Shown piece by piece: positions 1-7,872 of a stretch of DNA of 64,000 nt (its first letter is position 1; each line of letters begins with the position of its first letter). Made by a program: the position numbers and the translations under genes. The stretch is from assembly GCA_947066105.1 (NCBI GenBank), contig CAMSYM010000005.1, positions 1 through 64,000 on the forward strand. Reading direction: 5' to 3'. Under the pieces are notes generated by a model. It did not search any database. It was not told the origin of the DNA and was given only the letters and a program-made list of their open reading frames with translations. This stretch comes from an uncultured Clostridia bacterium. GTDB lineage: Bacteria; Bacillota; Clostridia; Christensenellales; Pumilibacteraceae.

Positions 1-76
1 GGGAGCATAGCTCAGCTGGGAGAGCATCTGCCTTACAAGCAGAGGGTCATAGGTTCGAGTCCTATTGTTCCCACCA
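1..76 (+). tRNA. tRNA-Val (anticodon TAC)
   Basis: The sequence folds as a full cloverleaf. The 7-bp acceptor stem GGGAGCA pairs with TGTTCCC (one G-T wobble), the anticodon loop CTTACAA gives anticodon TAC, and the T arm carries GGTTCGAGTCC. The 3' CCA is encoded at 74-76. It is the first of three closely spaced tRNAs. The gene starts at the first base of the window, so its promoter and any upstream tRNAs lie outside. Confidence 0.97.
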
Positions 77-97
77 CTTGCATATAATATATTGTGC

Positions 98-171
98 GGC
101 ACCATAGCCAAGCGGTAAGGCAGGGGCCTGCAAAGCCCTAACCCCCGGTTCAAATCCGGGTGGTGCCTCCA
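98..171 (+). tRNA. tRNA-Cys (anticodon GCA)
   Basis: Acceptor stem GGCACCA pairs with TGGTGCC. The anticodon loop CTGCAAA gives GCA, the discriminator base is T as usual for cysteine tRNA, and CCA is encoded at 169-171. It lies 21 nt after tRNA-Val and is probably on the same transcript. Confidence 0.97.
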
Positions 172-243
172 AAAAACGTATTGACTATGCGTCGATGCGT
201 TTTTTTGTTAGCTTAACTACCCCGTTATTCATCACAAATATCC

Positions 244-330
244 GCCGGTGTGGTGGAATAGGCAGACGCAAGGGACTTAAAATCCCTCGAGTGAAAGCTC
301 GTACCGGTTCGAGTCCGGTCACCGGCACCA
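244..330 (+). tRNA. tRNA-Leu (anticodon TAA)
   Basis: Acceptor stem GCCGGTG pairs with CACCGGC. The anticodon stem-loop AGGGA-CTTAAAA-TCCCT gives TAA. The long variable arm (CGAG-TGAAAG-CTCG) is typical of class II leucine tRNAs, and CCA is encoded at 328-330. It is the last gene of the tRNA cluster. Confidence 0.97.
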
Positions 331-332
331 AT

Positions 333-374
333 AACGACGTAAGTCGAACCGAGTTCGGCTTACGTTGTTTTTAC
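333..374 (+). terminator. Intrinsic terminator of the tRNA cluster
   Basis: Arm AACGACGTAAG (333-343) pairs with CTTACGTTGTT (359-369) with one wobble, and an inner CGAAC/GTTCG stem extends the hairpin. A short T-run follows at 368-372. It begins two bases after the CCA of tRNA-Leu. Confidence 0.8.
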
Positions 375-633
375 ATTAAAAATGCCGAAATATTTTAAAA
401 CGCATCGGCATATATATCATTTAATACAAGTAATGCAGACTGCATATTTTCAAGCGGCATATTGACATTATTGTACTTTTGTGATAATACGTAAAAAACG
501 GCGCGTAATGTAAACCGGTATGATAAAAAGAGATATTCAAAATCGAAATTGCCGCAACGGAAAATTTTTCGATTATAAACTAAATCGGAATATAATAAAA
601 CGACGAATGATTTCTATTTCCCCGCTTTCCCGC
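375..633. other. AT-rich gene-free stretch with one promoter-like site
   Basis: Together with its flanking terminators this is the only stretch over 300 bases (331-696) without a gene. I see no coding frame with a ribosome-binding site. It does hold TTGACA (462-467), a 17-nt spacer and TAATAC (485-490) on the plus strand, a good sigma-A-type promoter. A transcript starting near 497 would run into the strong hairpin at 634-683, giving an RNA of about 185 nt. No known RNA family was recognised, so this is only a candidate small RNA. Confidence 0.3.
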
Positions 634-683
634 ATACAAAAAGATCCCTGCGTTATAAATTAAGCGCGGGGATCTTTTTGTAT
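634..683 (-). terminator. Bidirectional intrinsic terminator after glgD
   Basis: A 19-bp stem (634-652 with 665-683, one wobble) has a 12-nt loop. The arms contain runs of five A and five T, so it can act in both directions. On the minus strand it lies 14 nt beyond the glgD stop and ends the glgC-glgD transcript. On the plus strand it would end any transcript from the promoter-like site at 462-490. Confidence 0.85.
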
Positions 684-696
684 TTGTGTTTTTGCC

Positions 697-1806
697 TTAT
701 ATCACGGCATTTTTAGCTATAAAGTACGGGTGTGTTTCGTGACCCGACAAAGTACGCCCGTCGAGAATATTTACGAGCTTATCGGCGATCACGCAATTAA
801 GACTGCTGTTGCGTCCTATAACGACGTCTTGGAAAACGATGGAATTGGTGATCTTTGCGCCTTTTGCTATTTTTACGCCGCGGAACAATATGGAATTGCT
901 CACTTCGCCGTCGATGACGCAACCGTCCGCGACCAACGAATTGGACACCGTGCCCGAACTCATGATCTTGCACGGCGCGCTGTCGCGAACTTTCGTATAT
1001 ATATTCGCGCCGTCGCGGTAAAAAAGCTCATCACGTATCGTCTTATTGAGCAGTTCGAGCGAGTGCTTGAAATAATTGCTCAAACTGTCGATATTGGCGA
1101 AATACCCTTCGATCATGTACGAGAATATTCTGTATTCCTTTGCGCCGCGAACAAGCACGTCGCGCGAAAAACTGTTGTAATGCAGATCGTTGGAGTTTTC
1201 CAATAAATTGAGCAAAAACTTACGGTTCATCACGAAAATATTGGCAAACACGATACGGTCGCCCGTTTCCTTGTCGGAATTGATGACCTTTATCACTCTG
1301 CCCGTTCCGTCCGTTTCCACTATCGTGCGCGGTTTTTTGTTTACGAGCTGTTTTTTGCGCGTAACTATCGTGATATCGGCGTGATTATCTATGTGTGCCT
1401 GCACGACCGCGGCGAGATCGATATTACACACATTGTCGCAATCGCTCATAACGACGTATTCTTCGTCGGAATGTCTGATAAACGGCATTATATTCTTTAT
1501 CGCGCCCATACGCGATTGATACAAATTGTTGTCGCCCGCGCCGTACGGCGGAAGCATTATAAGCCCGCCGTTCTTGCGCGAAAGATCCCAATGCTTGCCG
1601 TTACCTACGTGGTCCATAAGCGATTGATAGTTGGTTTTGGTTATTACTCCGACCTTGGTTATGCCGCTGTTGACCATGTTGGAAAGCGCGAAGTCTATCA
1701 ATCTGTATCTGCCGCCGAACGGCACCGACGCCATAGAGCGCACTGCCGTCAACTCGCCTACGTCTTTATCGTGGAGATTACTGAATACTATACCCAATGT
1801 TTTCAT
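697..1806 (-). CDS. glgD: Glucose-1-phosphate adenylyltransferase regulatory-type subunit GlgD
   Basis: This 369-residue protein belongs to the ADP-glucose pyrophosphorylase family of glycogen synthesis. It has the N-terminal nucleotidyltransferase fold and a C-terminal left-handed beta-helix with hexapeptide-like repeats (NSIVF, NSILF). As in other GlgD proteins, the glycine-rich loop of GlgC (AGGQGTRL) is missing and reads [12 protein letters not shown], and the acidic motif reads [12 protein letters not shown] instead of [10 protein letters not shown]. GlgD is known to work as a partner of GlgC with little activity of its own. The start overlaps the glgC stop by 4 nt (ATGA), which suggests translational coupling. 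Confidence 0.93.
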   Translation of the reverse strand: MKTLGIVFSNLHDKDVGELTAVRSMASVPFGGRYRLIDFALSNMVNSGITKVGVITKTNYQSLMDHVGNGKHWDLSRKNGGLIMLPPYGAGDNNLYQSRMGAIKNIMPFIRHSDEEYVVMSDCDNVCNIDLAAVVQAHIDNHADITIVTRKKQLVNKKPRTIVETDGTGRVIKVINSDKETGDRIVFANIFVMNRKFLLNLLENSNDLHYNSFSRDVLVRGAKEYRIFSYMIEGYFANIDSLSNYFKHSLELLNKTIRDELFYRDGANIYTKVRDSAPCKIMSSGTVSNSLVADGCVIDGEVSNSILFRGVKIAKGAKITNSIVFQDVVIGRNSSLNCVIADKLVNILDGRTLSGHETHPYFIAKNAVI

Positions 1807-2999
1807 GCTTTTGCGCCCCCGTTATTTTCGACTATTTCGCCCGATTTAAGCTTTGTGCCCTTCGGAATGACCGTATTACGCCCGATAAGCGTTATATGGT
1901 GTTTATCCGATTGATTGTCGCCGATAACAACGTTGTCGCCGATAGTGACGTCCTCGTCGACCATACCGTAGTTCATTTTGACGTTTTTGCCTATTACGGA
2001 GCCGCGCATAATAACGCTGTTTTCTACGACCGCGCCCGCCGAAACGGTAACGCCCTCGCCTATGACCGAATTTATGACCGTGCCGTATATCTCGCAACCG
2101 GTAGTCATCACCGAATTGATAAACTGTCCGCCGTCGCCTATGTATGACGGCGGCAACGGCTCGTTGCGCGAATAAACTTTAAACGACATGTCGTCAAGCT
2201 CGAACGCGGGTTTATCTCCGAGCAAGTCCATGTTAGCTTCCCAAAGACTGGTTATCGTACCGACGTCTTTCCAATACCCGTTAAACGAATATGCGTACAT
2301 TCCGCAACCCGCTTTGAGCATTTTCGGGATTATGTTTTTGCCGAAATCGTTAGCGGACGACTTGTCGGATTCGTCTGCGATAAGCTCGCGTTTGAGTATG
2401 TCCTTTTTGAATATATAAACGCCCATGCTCGCATGATTGCTCTTAGGCGTTTTGGGCTTTTCCTCGAACGACGTGATTCGCATGTCCGCACCGAAGTCCA
2501 TTATGCCGAATCGGCTCGCCTCGTCGACAGGCACGTCGAACACGGCAATGGTACAATCTGCGTTATGCGCTATATGCTCGGCGAGCATTTTTGAATAATC
2601 CATTTTGTAGATATGATCGCCTGACAGTATAAGTACGTGTTCGGAATCGTATTGATCCAAGAAATGAATATTTTGGTAAATGGCGTTCGCAGTGCCTTTA
2701 TACCACTCGCCGCCCGCTTTCGCTTGATAAGGCGACAATGTGTGTACGCCGCCGTAGCTCCTGTCGAGATCCCACGGCTCGCCGTTGCCCAAATATTCGT
2801 TGAGAATGAGCGGTTGATACTGTGTGAGTACGCCGACCGTATCTATGCCGGAATTCGTACAGTTGCTCAACGTAAAGTCGATTATCCTGTACTTTGCCCC
2901 GAACGATACGGCGGGTTTTGCCACGCTGTTTGTCAATGCGAAAAGTCTTGTGCCTTGTCCGCCGGCAAGCAACATAGCTATGCACTTTTTCTTTTTCAT
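1803..2999 (-). CDS. glgC: Glucose-1-phosphate adenylyltransferase (ADP-glucose pyrophosphorylase)
   Basis: This cytosolic enzyme makes ADP-glucose from ATP and glucose-1-phosphate, the committed step of bacterial glycogen synthesis. The 398-residue protein has the [10 protein letters not shown] nucleotide loop near residue 10, the [10 protein letters not shown] active-site motif in the middle and a C-terminal beta-helix. A good ribosome-binding site (AGGAG, 5 nt before ATG) and a sigma-A promoter at 3076-3104 precede it. It is first in a two-gene operon with glgD. No glycogen synthase or branching enzyme lies in this window. Confidence 0.97.
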   Translation of the reverse strand: MKKKKCIAMLLAGGQGTRLFALTNSVAKPAVSFGAKYRIIDFTLSNCTNSGIDTVGVLTQYQPLILNEYLGNGEPWDLDRSYGGVHTLSPYQAKAGGEWYKGTANAIYQNIHFLDQYDSEHVLILSGDHIYKMDYSKMLAEHIAHNADCTIAVFDVPVDEASRFGIMDFGADMRITSFEEKPKTPKSNHASMGVYIFKKDILKRELIADESDKSSANDFGKNIIPKMLKAGCGMYAYSFNGYWKDVGTITSLWEANMDLLGDKPAFELDDMSFKVYSRNEPLPPSYIGDGGQFINSVMTTGCEIYGTVINSVIGEGVTVSAGAVVENSVIMRGSVIGKNVKMNYGMVDEDVTIGDNVVIGDNQSDKHHITLIGRNTVIPKGTKLKSGEIVENNGGAKA

Positions 3000-3075
3000 T
3001 TTTACTCCTTTATCATATATCGATTTCGGAACAAGGTTCCCGCCCCTTTATTCCGATTTATTGACTATATAATAG

Positions 3076-3104
3076 ATTATACCACAAGATTTCGTATAAT
3101 GCAA
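3076..3104 (-). promoter_or_regulatory. Sigma-A promoter of glgC-glgD
   Basis: Read on the minus strand: TTGCAT, 17-nt spacer, TATAAT, with a TGG just before the -10 (extended -10). It lies 77 nt upstream of the glgC start codon. Confidence 0.8.
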
Positions 3105-3149
3105 TACTAATTTAAAAATTTATTGTTAAATATTTATCGAATAAAACGC

Positions 3150-3178
3150 TTTTTCGCCGCAAAGATTTGTGCTATACT
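3150..3178 (+). promoter_or_regulatory. Extended -10 promoter of the DUF5131 gene
   Basis: TGCTATACT (3170-3178) is an extended -10 element. The -35 region (TTTTTC, 3150-3155, 17-nt spacer) is poor. It is divergent from the glgC promoter and 48 nt upstream of the ATG. Confidence 0.5.
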
Positions 3179-3225
3179 GTTGATATCGGGTAACGCCATC
3201 GCAAATACCCGATAAAGGACGACTT

Positions 3226-3969
3226 ATGTTGTGGAATCCGTGGCACGGCTGTATTAAATGCAGTCCGGGCTGTAAAAATTGTTACGTATACTATTTGGAC
3301 GCAAAACGCGACAAGAATGCCGAGCTGATCGCCAAATCGAAAACGAACTTCGACGCGCCGCTGAAAAAAGACCGCAACGGCAATTATAAAATGCCGTCGG
3401 GACGCGAAGTCGCCACATGCTTTACATCGGACTTTTTTATAGAACAAGCCGACGACTGGCGCGCCGACGCGTGGAAAATGATAAAAGCCCGACCGGACGT
3501 TACATTTTTGATCTGCACCAAACGCATACACCGTTTTTGCGAATGCGTTCCGCCCGATTGGAGCGACGGTTACGACAATGTTGTCATCGCGGTCTCATGC
3601 GAGAATCAGCAAAAAGCGGACGAGCGCTTACCGTTTTTGCTATCCGCGCCGATAAAACGCCGTTATATATTCGTCGCGCCTATTTTGGAATACGTCAAGC
3701 TCGACGATTATCTTACAACGGGAAAGATCGATCAAGTATCCGTCGGCGGCGAATCGTACGCCAATGCGCGCGTTTGCGATTTCGAATGGGTCAAACAAAT
3801 CAAAAACGATTGCGACCGTTACGGCGTAAAGTTCGACTTTCACCAAACAGGCTCTAACTTCGTAATGAACGGCAAACATTACAGGATAAGACACCGCGAC
3901 GAATACTCGCAAGCAAAAAAAGGTATGCTGTATCTCGACCGCATAGACAACGGATCCAACGATAAATGA
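3226..3969 (+). CDS. DUF5131 (phage Gp37/Gp68-like) family protein
   Basis: This 247-residue protein has the family signature near the N terminus (WNPWHGC, then GCKNCY) and the conserved TCTKR-like core (LICTKR) near residue 100. The segment CSPGCKNC has the CX3CX2C spacing of radical-SAM iron-sulfur sites; whether a cluster is bound is inference. The family's function is not established and members occur in both phages and chromosomes. It starts at ATG with AAAGGA 7 nt upstream. It is alone on the plus strand between minus-strand operons and has its own promoter and end hairpin, so it is an independent unit. Confidence 0.8.
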   Translation: MLWNPWHGCIKCSPGCKNCYVYYLDAKRDKNAELIAKSKTNFDAPLKKDRNGNYKMPSGREVATCFTSDFFIEQADDWRADAWKMIKARPDVTFLICTKRIHRFCECVPPDWSDGYDNVVIAVSCENQQKADERLPFLLSAPIKRRYIFVAPILEYVKLDDYLTTGKIDQVSVGGESYANARVCDFEWVKQIKNDCDRYGVKFDFHQTGSNFVMNGKHYRIRHRDEYSQAKKGMLYLDRIDNGSNDK

Positions 3970-4002
3970 GCGGCAACGAAATATCCGTTACCGCTCATTT
4001 AT
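3962..4002. terminator. Hairpin between convergent DUF5131 gene and purB
   Basis: Arms of 17 nt (3962-3978 and 3986-4002) pair with one mismatch and include the DUF5131 stop codon. There is no good T-run on the plus side. It probably serves as a shared end signal for the two convergent genes. Confidence 0.5.
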
Positions 4003-4026
4003 AGACTTATAAAACAGTATTTACTT

Positions 4027-5454
4027 TTACACCTTTATATCGGGATCGAACGGCGTATACTTTTCTTTCGCGAACAACGGATCGATATACTCGCCTATAA
4101 AATCGTCCACCTGTTGCGGCGCTCTGCCGACAAAGTTTTCGGGGCGCATTATGCCGTCGATCACGTCTTTTACGACGGCGAACTTAGGATCGGCTTTGAT
4201 ACGGTAGATAAGATCGTTGCGCTCGCCGCGCTCTTTGACCGCTCTCGCGCTCTCCATGGAGTGTTGTCTGATAGCTTCGTGCAATTCCTGTCTGTTGCCG
4301 CCCGCCTTGACGCATTCCATCAAAATTTCCTCGGTCGCCATAAACGGCAATTCTTCGCCGATACGCTTTTTGATAACGTTGGGATAAACTACCATATTGT
4401 CGGCAACGTTGATATAAATATTAAGCACGCCGTCGAGCGCGAGAAACGCTTGCGGGATAGTCAAACGCTTGTTTGCGCTGTCGTCGAGCGTGCGCTCGAA
4501 CCACTGCGTAGACGACGTTACCGCTTCGTTGAACGGCATAGACTGAACAAATCTCGCAAGCGCGCAAATGCGCTCGCTACGCATGGGATTGCGTTTGTAC
4601 GCCATAGCGGACGAGCCTATTTGTGATTTTTCAAACGGTTCTTCCACTTCTTTGAAAGACTGCATTATGCGCATGTCGTTGGCAAACTTATACGCGCTTT
4701 GCGCGATCTGCGACAACAACGACACCACCGAATAATCGAACTTGCGCGTATACGTTTGACCGCTGACCGCGAACACGTGCTTGAAGCCCATTTTTCGCAC
4801 TACTTTTTCGTTGAGCTGTTTGACCTTTTCGTGATCGCCGTCGAACAGCGACAAAAAGCTCGCTTGCGTACCGGTCGTGCCTTTTACGCCGCGCAATTTG
4901 TAATTATCCATCAAATGGATAAGATCGTTGTAATCGAGATACAGATCGTATAACCACAGCGTGGCGCGCTTGCCGAGAGTTGTCAACTGCGCGGGCTGTA
5001 AATGCGTATAACCGAGTACGGGCAGAGCCTTGTATTTCAAGGCGAACACGCGCAGCTTGTCCATTACCGTAAGCATCTTTTGCCGCACGATTTTAAGCGC
5101 GTCGTAAATTTGGATAAGCTCGGCGTTATCTGTGACATAACAACTCGTCGCGCCCAAATGGATTATCGCGTTCGCCTTTTTGGCTTGCTCGCCGTAAGCG
5201 TGAACGTGCGCCATGACGTCGTGCCGGACCGCCTTTTCTTCCTTTTCGGCAAAATCGTAATTAATATCGTCGGCGTATTTCTTTAACTCCGCGATCTGCT
5301 CGTCGGTGATATTAAGCCCCAATTCCTTTTCGCTTTCCGCGAGCGCTATCCACAGCTTGCGCCATAGCTTGAACTTACGATCGTCCGAAAATACTTCGGC
5401 GGTTTTTCTGTCTGCGTAGCGCGTGATAAGCGGATTTTCGTAAATGTCTTTCAT
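4027..5454 (-). CDS. purB: Adenylosuccinate lyase
   Basis: This enzyme splits SAICAR and adenylosuccinate to release fumarate in purine synthesis. The 475-residue protein carries the superfamily signature SSAMAYKRNPMRSE and the substrate-binding segments LGATSCYVTD and TGTQASF. The frame stays open upstream, but that part is an arginine-rich shadow of the dipeptidase gene. The ATG at 5454 was chosen because AGAGGT stands 8 nt upstream and because it overlaps the dipeptidase stop by 4 nt (ATGA). It is the last gene of its transcription unit. Confidence 0.96.
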   Translation of the reverse strand: MKDIYENPLITRYADRKTAEVFSDDRKFKLWRKLWIALAESEKELGLNITDEQIAELKKYADDINYDFAEKEEKAVRHDVMAHVHAYGEQAKKANAIIHLGATSCYVTDNAELIQIYDALKIVRQKMLTVMDKLRVFALKYKALPVLGYTHLQPAQLTTLGKRATLWLYDLYLDYNDLIHLMDNYKLRGVKGTTGTQASFLSLFDGDHEKVKQLNEKVVRKMGFKHVFAVSGQTYTRKFDYSVVSLLSQIAQSAYKFANDMRIMQSFKEVEEPFEKSQIGSSAMAYKRNPMRSERICALARFVQSMPFNEAVTSSTQWFERTLDDSANKRLTIPQAFLALDGVLNIYINVADNMVVYPNVIKKRIGEELPFMATEEILMECVKAGGNRQELHEAIRQHSMESARAVKERGERNDLIYRIKADPKFAVVKDVIDGIMRPENFVGRAPQQVDDFIGEYIDPLFAKEKYTPFDPDIKV

Positions 5455-6269
5455 TGCAATGACCTCTTGTAAAAATAATCGTTCGCGTTGGAGAATAAAA
5501 TGCCGTCGACGTCCGCATCCGAATATCCGTACGCGCGCAAACCGCATCTTACGCTCGTTTCGAGCCTGTCGTAATCGTCGGCTATACTTTCGGGGATATC
5601 TTTCGATCCGTAAAAGTCTGTGCCGAACGCAAGGTGACGCGCGCCGTATTTTTGCACGAACCCGTCGATAACGGCGCACAGTCCGTCCGCGTCGACCGCA
5701 TCGGTAAAAGTCGTTACGGTACACAAACCGATCAAACCGTTACGCGCGATAAGCTCTCGGATCTGCCCGTCGTCGAGCGAGCGTTTATGCCCGTTGAAGC
5801 CCGTATGCGAGCATACGACGCGTTCCGCGCGGTCGAGCGCGGCATAAAAGCTTTTCTTGTTCAAATGCGCAAGATCGAGCGCGCACCGACTGTCGTTTAT
5901 TCGCTCAATGACCAGCGCGCCTGTTTTTGTCAACGTTCCGTCGTCGAGCGCGCCGCCCGCAAAAGCGTTATCGTGATTCCACGTGAGCGAGCAGTAAAGA
6001 TATTTGTCGAACTCGAATCGTTCGTACGCGTCGTCGTCCGCCAAAAAACCTATATCTTCGACGGCTATACGCAAACCGCGCGTATCGCTATCGGCAATAT
6101 CGAGCAACAAAGAATTTGTAATACGCCGCACGTTATCTAGCGCGCGCTCGCCCATTTCGCTCGTCCAAATAGCGGCGGTAACGACAGCATTGCGGTCACG
6201 CATGACGTAATCGCGCATATCGCTTTCGCAGATCGCCGTCGGAAAATCGTTATGCAGATCGAATATCAT
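5451..6269 (-). CDS. Membrane dipeptidase family (M19) zinc peptidase, short form
   Basis: This is a 272-residue amidohydrolase-fold protein of the renal dipeptidase family. Visible metal-site motifs are DLHND (residues 4-8), LDLAHL (family DLSH), CSHTGFNG (family SHSN) and FGTDFYG (family GSDFDG). The metal-binding set looks intact. The family usually has 310-400 residues, so this is a compact version. The substrate is unknown; family members cleave dipeptides, often with a D-residue. Its stop codon overlaps the purB start, so the two are likely translated together. Confidence 0.8.
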   Translation of the reverse strand: MIFDLHNDFPTAICESDMRDYVMRDRNAVVTAAIWTSEMGERALDNVRRITNSLLLDIADSDTRGLRIAVEDIGFLADDDAYERFEFDKYLYCSLTWNHDNAFAGGALDDGTLTKTGALVIERINDSRCALDLAHLNKKSFYAALDRAERVVCSHTGFNGHKRSLDDGQIRELIARNGLIGLCTVTTFTDAVDADGLCAVIDGFVQKYGARHLAFGTDFYGSKDIPESIADDYDRLETSVRCGLRAYGYSDADVDGILFSNANDYFYKRSLQ

Positions 6270-6300
6270 ATTAACTTATATGACATTCCGCAACAAACGG

Positions 6301-7809
6301 TTATTGCTCTTCTTCCTCGTCCAAAAGCGCGTTGGATATCTGCGTGATCGGGCGGTAAACATTCGACTGTTCGATAGCGTCTATCTTCATGCCGCCGAAC
6401 AACAAAAAGTCCTCCGATACCGTTTTGCATACCTTAACGAGCTTTTCGCGCGTTTTGTCGCGACCCGTCGAAAAATCCACGTACTTTTTAAGCGCGGGAG
6501 CGCAACAGCAAGCGGCGTCGAACAGGAATTTTTGGCATAAGTTATTCTCTTCGCCGACGGTACCTTTGAGCCAACCGAGCATTTTCACCGTTTTGTCTAT
6601 TTCCGGCACGATATACATGTCGACTATATCGTACAAGTCTTCGTAAAATTTATGGAGCATTTCCGCAACATAATCGCTTAGTCCGTACGAGTCGACCAAA
6701 AACCGCGTCAAGATATCGCACCAATCGACTATATCGACGAACTTACCCATACGAAGTTCGGGCTTTTTCTTATCGTTTATAACGACGCGCGGCAACAACA
6801 GTCTGAACACCATTTTGATCCCGTCGATAAACAAATGCGCGTGTTGCTCGTTTTGCCTGCTGCACATCGATCTGTAACAATTGAGATAAGTGAATTTGAG
6901 CGCTTTTTCGCACTCCGCGAGAATGCTGTCGTACTCCGCGATATCGCCGACGATATGCTTTTTGGCATACGGCTTGTTAATCTCGTCGAATTTTTGAAAA
7001 CGGTCGAACACCCTGTCGATAAACATGTTGTTCTGCGTAAAATCGGGCGAATAATTTTTCGCGTCGAATTTGGGATCGAGCGAATGCGCGAAAAAGCAAT
7101 AATCGTTGCTGAGCTTCAACAGTTTTTTATAATCGTCCTCGCTCGGCGCGTGCAATTCTTCGCCGACGACGACCGTTTGTACTGCTTTATACGACGTTTT
7201 GAGCGCGCAGTCGATTATTTCCATGAGCGACGCTCTTACGTCGGGCGAGAACGACATTATAAGCTCGCCGTCCAGCTTGAAAAGCTCCGTCAACTCGGTA
7301 AGATCGGCTATCGAGCGTTTGCGGAATTCCGCTATGTCGGCGTCGAACAGATCGCCGCGCTCGCTGAGCGTGCGCGTAATGATTATCTTTGTTTCGTTGA
7401 GCATTGCCGATACAAACAACAGCTTGTCCGCAACGGCGGCGTTGTTGCGCGCGATAGCGTTGAGCGCCGTGCGTATCATATCCACTACGGCGGTCATAAC
7501 GTCGAAATCCTTATCCGTTTCGTGCAAATATATATCGCACAGCGAAACGAAATACTGCGCCGAATACGAATTTTTGTTTGCGTCGAGAGCTTTTTGAAAA
7601 TGTTCGTAGGCGTTTAAAAACTCGGCGTTTTTAAAACTCGTACGCGCAAGCTCCAATTCTCGCGCTTCCGCGCGACGGTCGATGAACAACCGCTGTTTTT
7701 GCAGTTCGGCAAAGCCTATTTGCGAACCGCATTCCGAACATACTACTTTCGGAGTGCGTTCGATAGTTATCGTCTTGTTACAAAACGGACATATCGCAAG
7801 TACAGACAT
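6301..7809 (-). CDS. Zinc-ribbon protein of unknown function with TPR-like region
   Basis: I do not recognise this 502-residue protein. Residues 7-30 form a zinc ribbon (CPFC, then CSEC 16 residues later). Residues 50-90 resemble a TPR-type helical hairpin (ARTSFKNAEFLNAYEHFQKA). The rest is predicted all-helical, rich in charged residues, without membrane segments or a signal peptide, and ends in DEEEEQ. GGAGG stands 5 nt before the ATG. That site directly follows an intrinsic terminator (7821-7856), so expression by read-through from ispH is likely. Its stop lies 31 nt before the dipeptidase gene. Confidence 0.75.
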   Translation of the reverse strand: MSVLAICPFCNKTITIERTPKVVCSECGSQIGFAELQKQRLFIDRRAEARELELARTSFKNAEFLNAYEHFQKALDANKNSYSAQYFVSLCDIYLHETDKDFDVMTAVVDMIRTALNAIARNNAAVADKLLFVSAMLNETKIIITRTLSERGDLFDADIAEFRKRSIADLTELTELFKLDGELIMSFSPDVRASLMEIIDCALKTSYKAVQTVVVGEELHAPSEDDYKKLLKLSNDYCFFAHSLDPKFDAKNYSPDFTQNNMFIDRVFDRFQKFDEINKPYAKKHIVGDIAEYDSILAECEKALKFTYLNCYRSMCSRQNEQHAHLFIDGIKMVFRLLLPRVVINDKKKPELRMGKFVDIVDWCDILTRFLVDSYGLSDYVAEMLHKFYEDLYDIVDMYIVPEIDKTVKMLGWLKGTVGEENNLCQKFLFDAACCCAPALKKYVDFSTGRDKTREKLVKVCKTVSEDFLLFGGMKIDAIEQSNVYRPITQISNALLDEEEEQ

Positions 7810-7820
7810 TAAATCCTCCC

Positions 7821-7856
7821 AAAAAAATCGCGCGTCGAACGAATGCCGACACGCGA
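7821..7856 (-). terminator. Intrinsic terminator between ispH-S1 and the zinc-ribbon gene
   Basis: On the minus strand TCGCGTGTCG (7856-7847) pairs with CGACGCGCGA (7837-7828) with one wobble and is followed by seven T. It ends only a few bases before the ribosome-binding site of the next gene, so it may control how much read-through that gene receives. Confidence 0.85.
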
Positions 7857-7872
7857 ATTTAAAACCGATTGA

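Noticed and set aside
5455..5724. A 90-residue N-terminal extension of purB
   Set aside because: It is arginine-rich, unlike the family, and overlaps the dipeptidase gene. ATG 5454 has a ribosome-binding site and couples to the dipeptidase stop.
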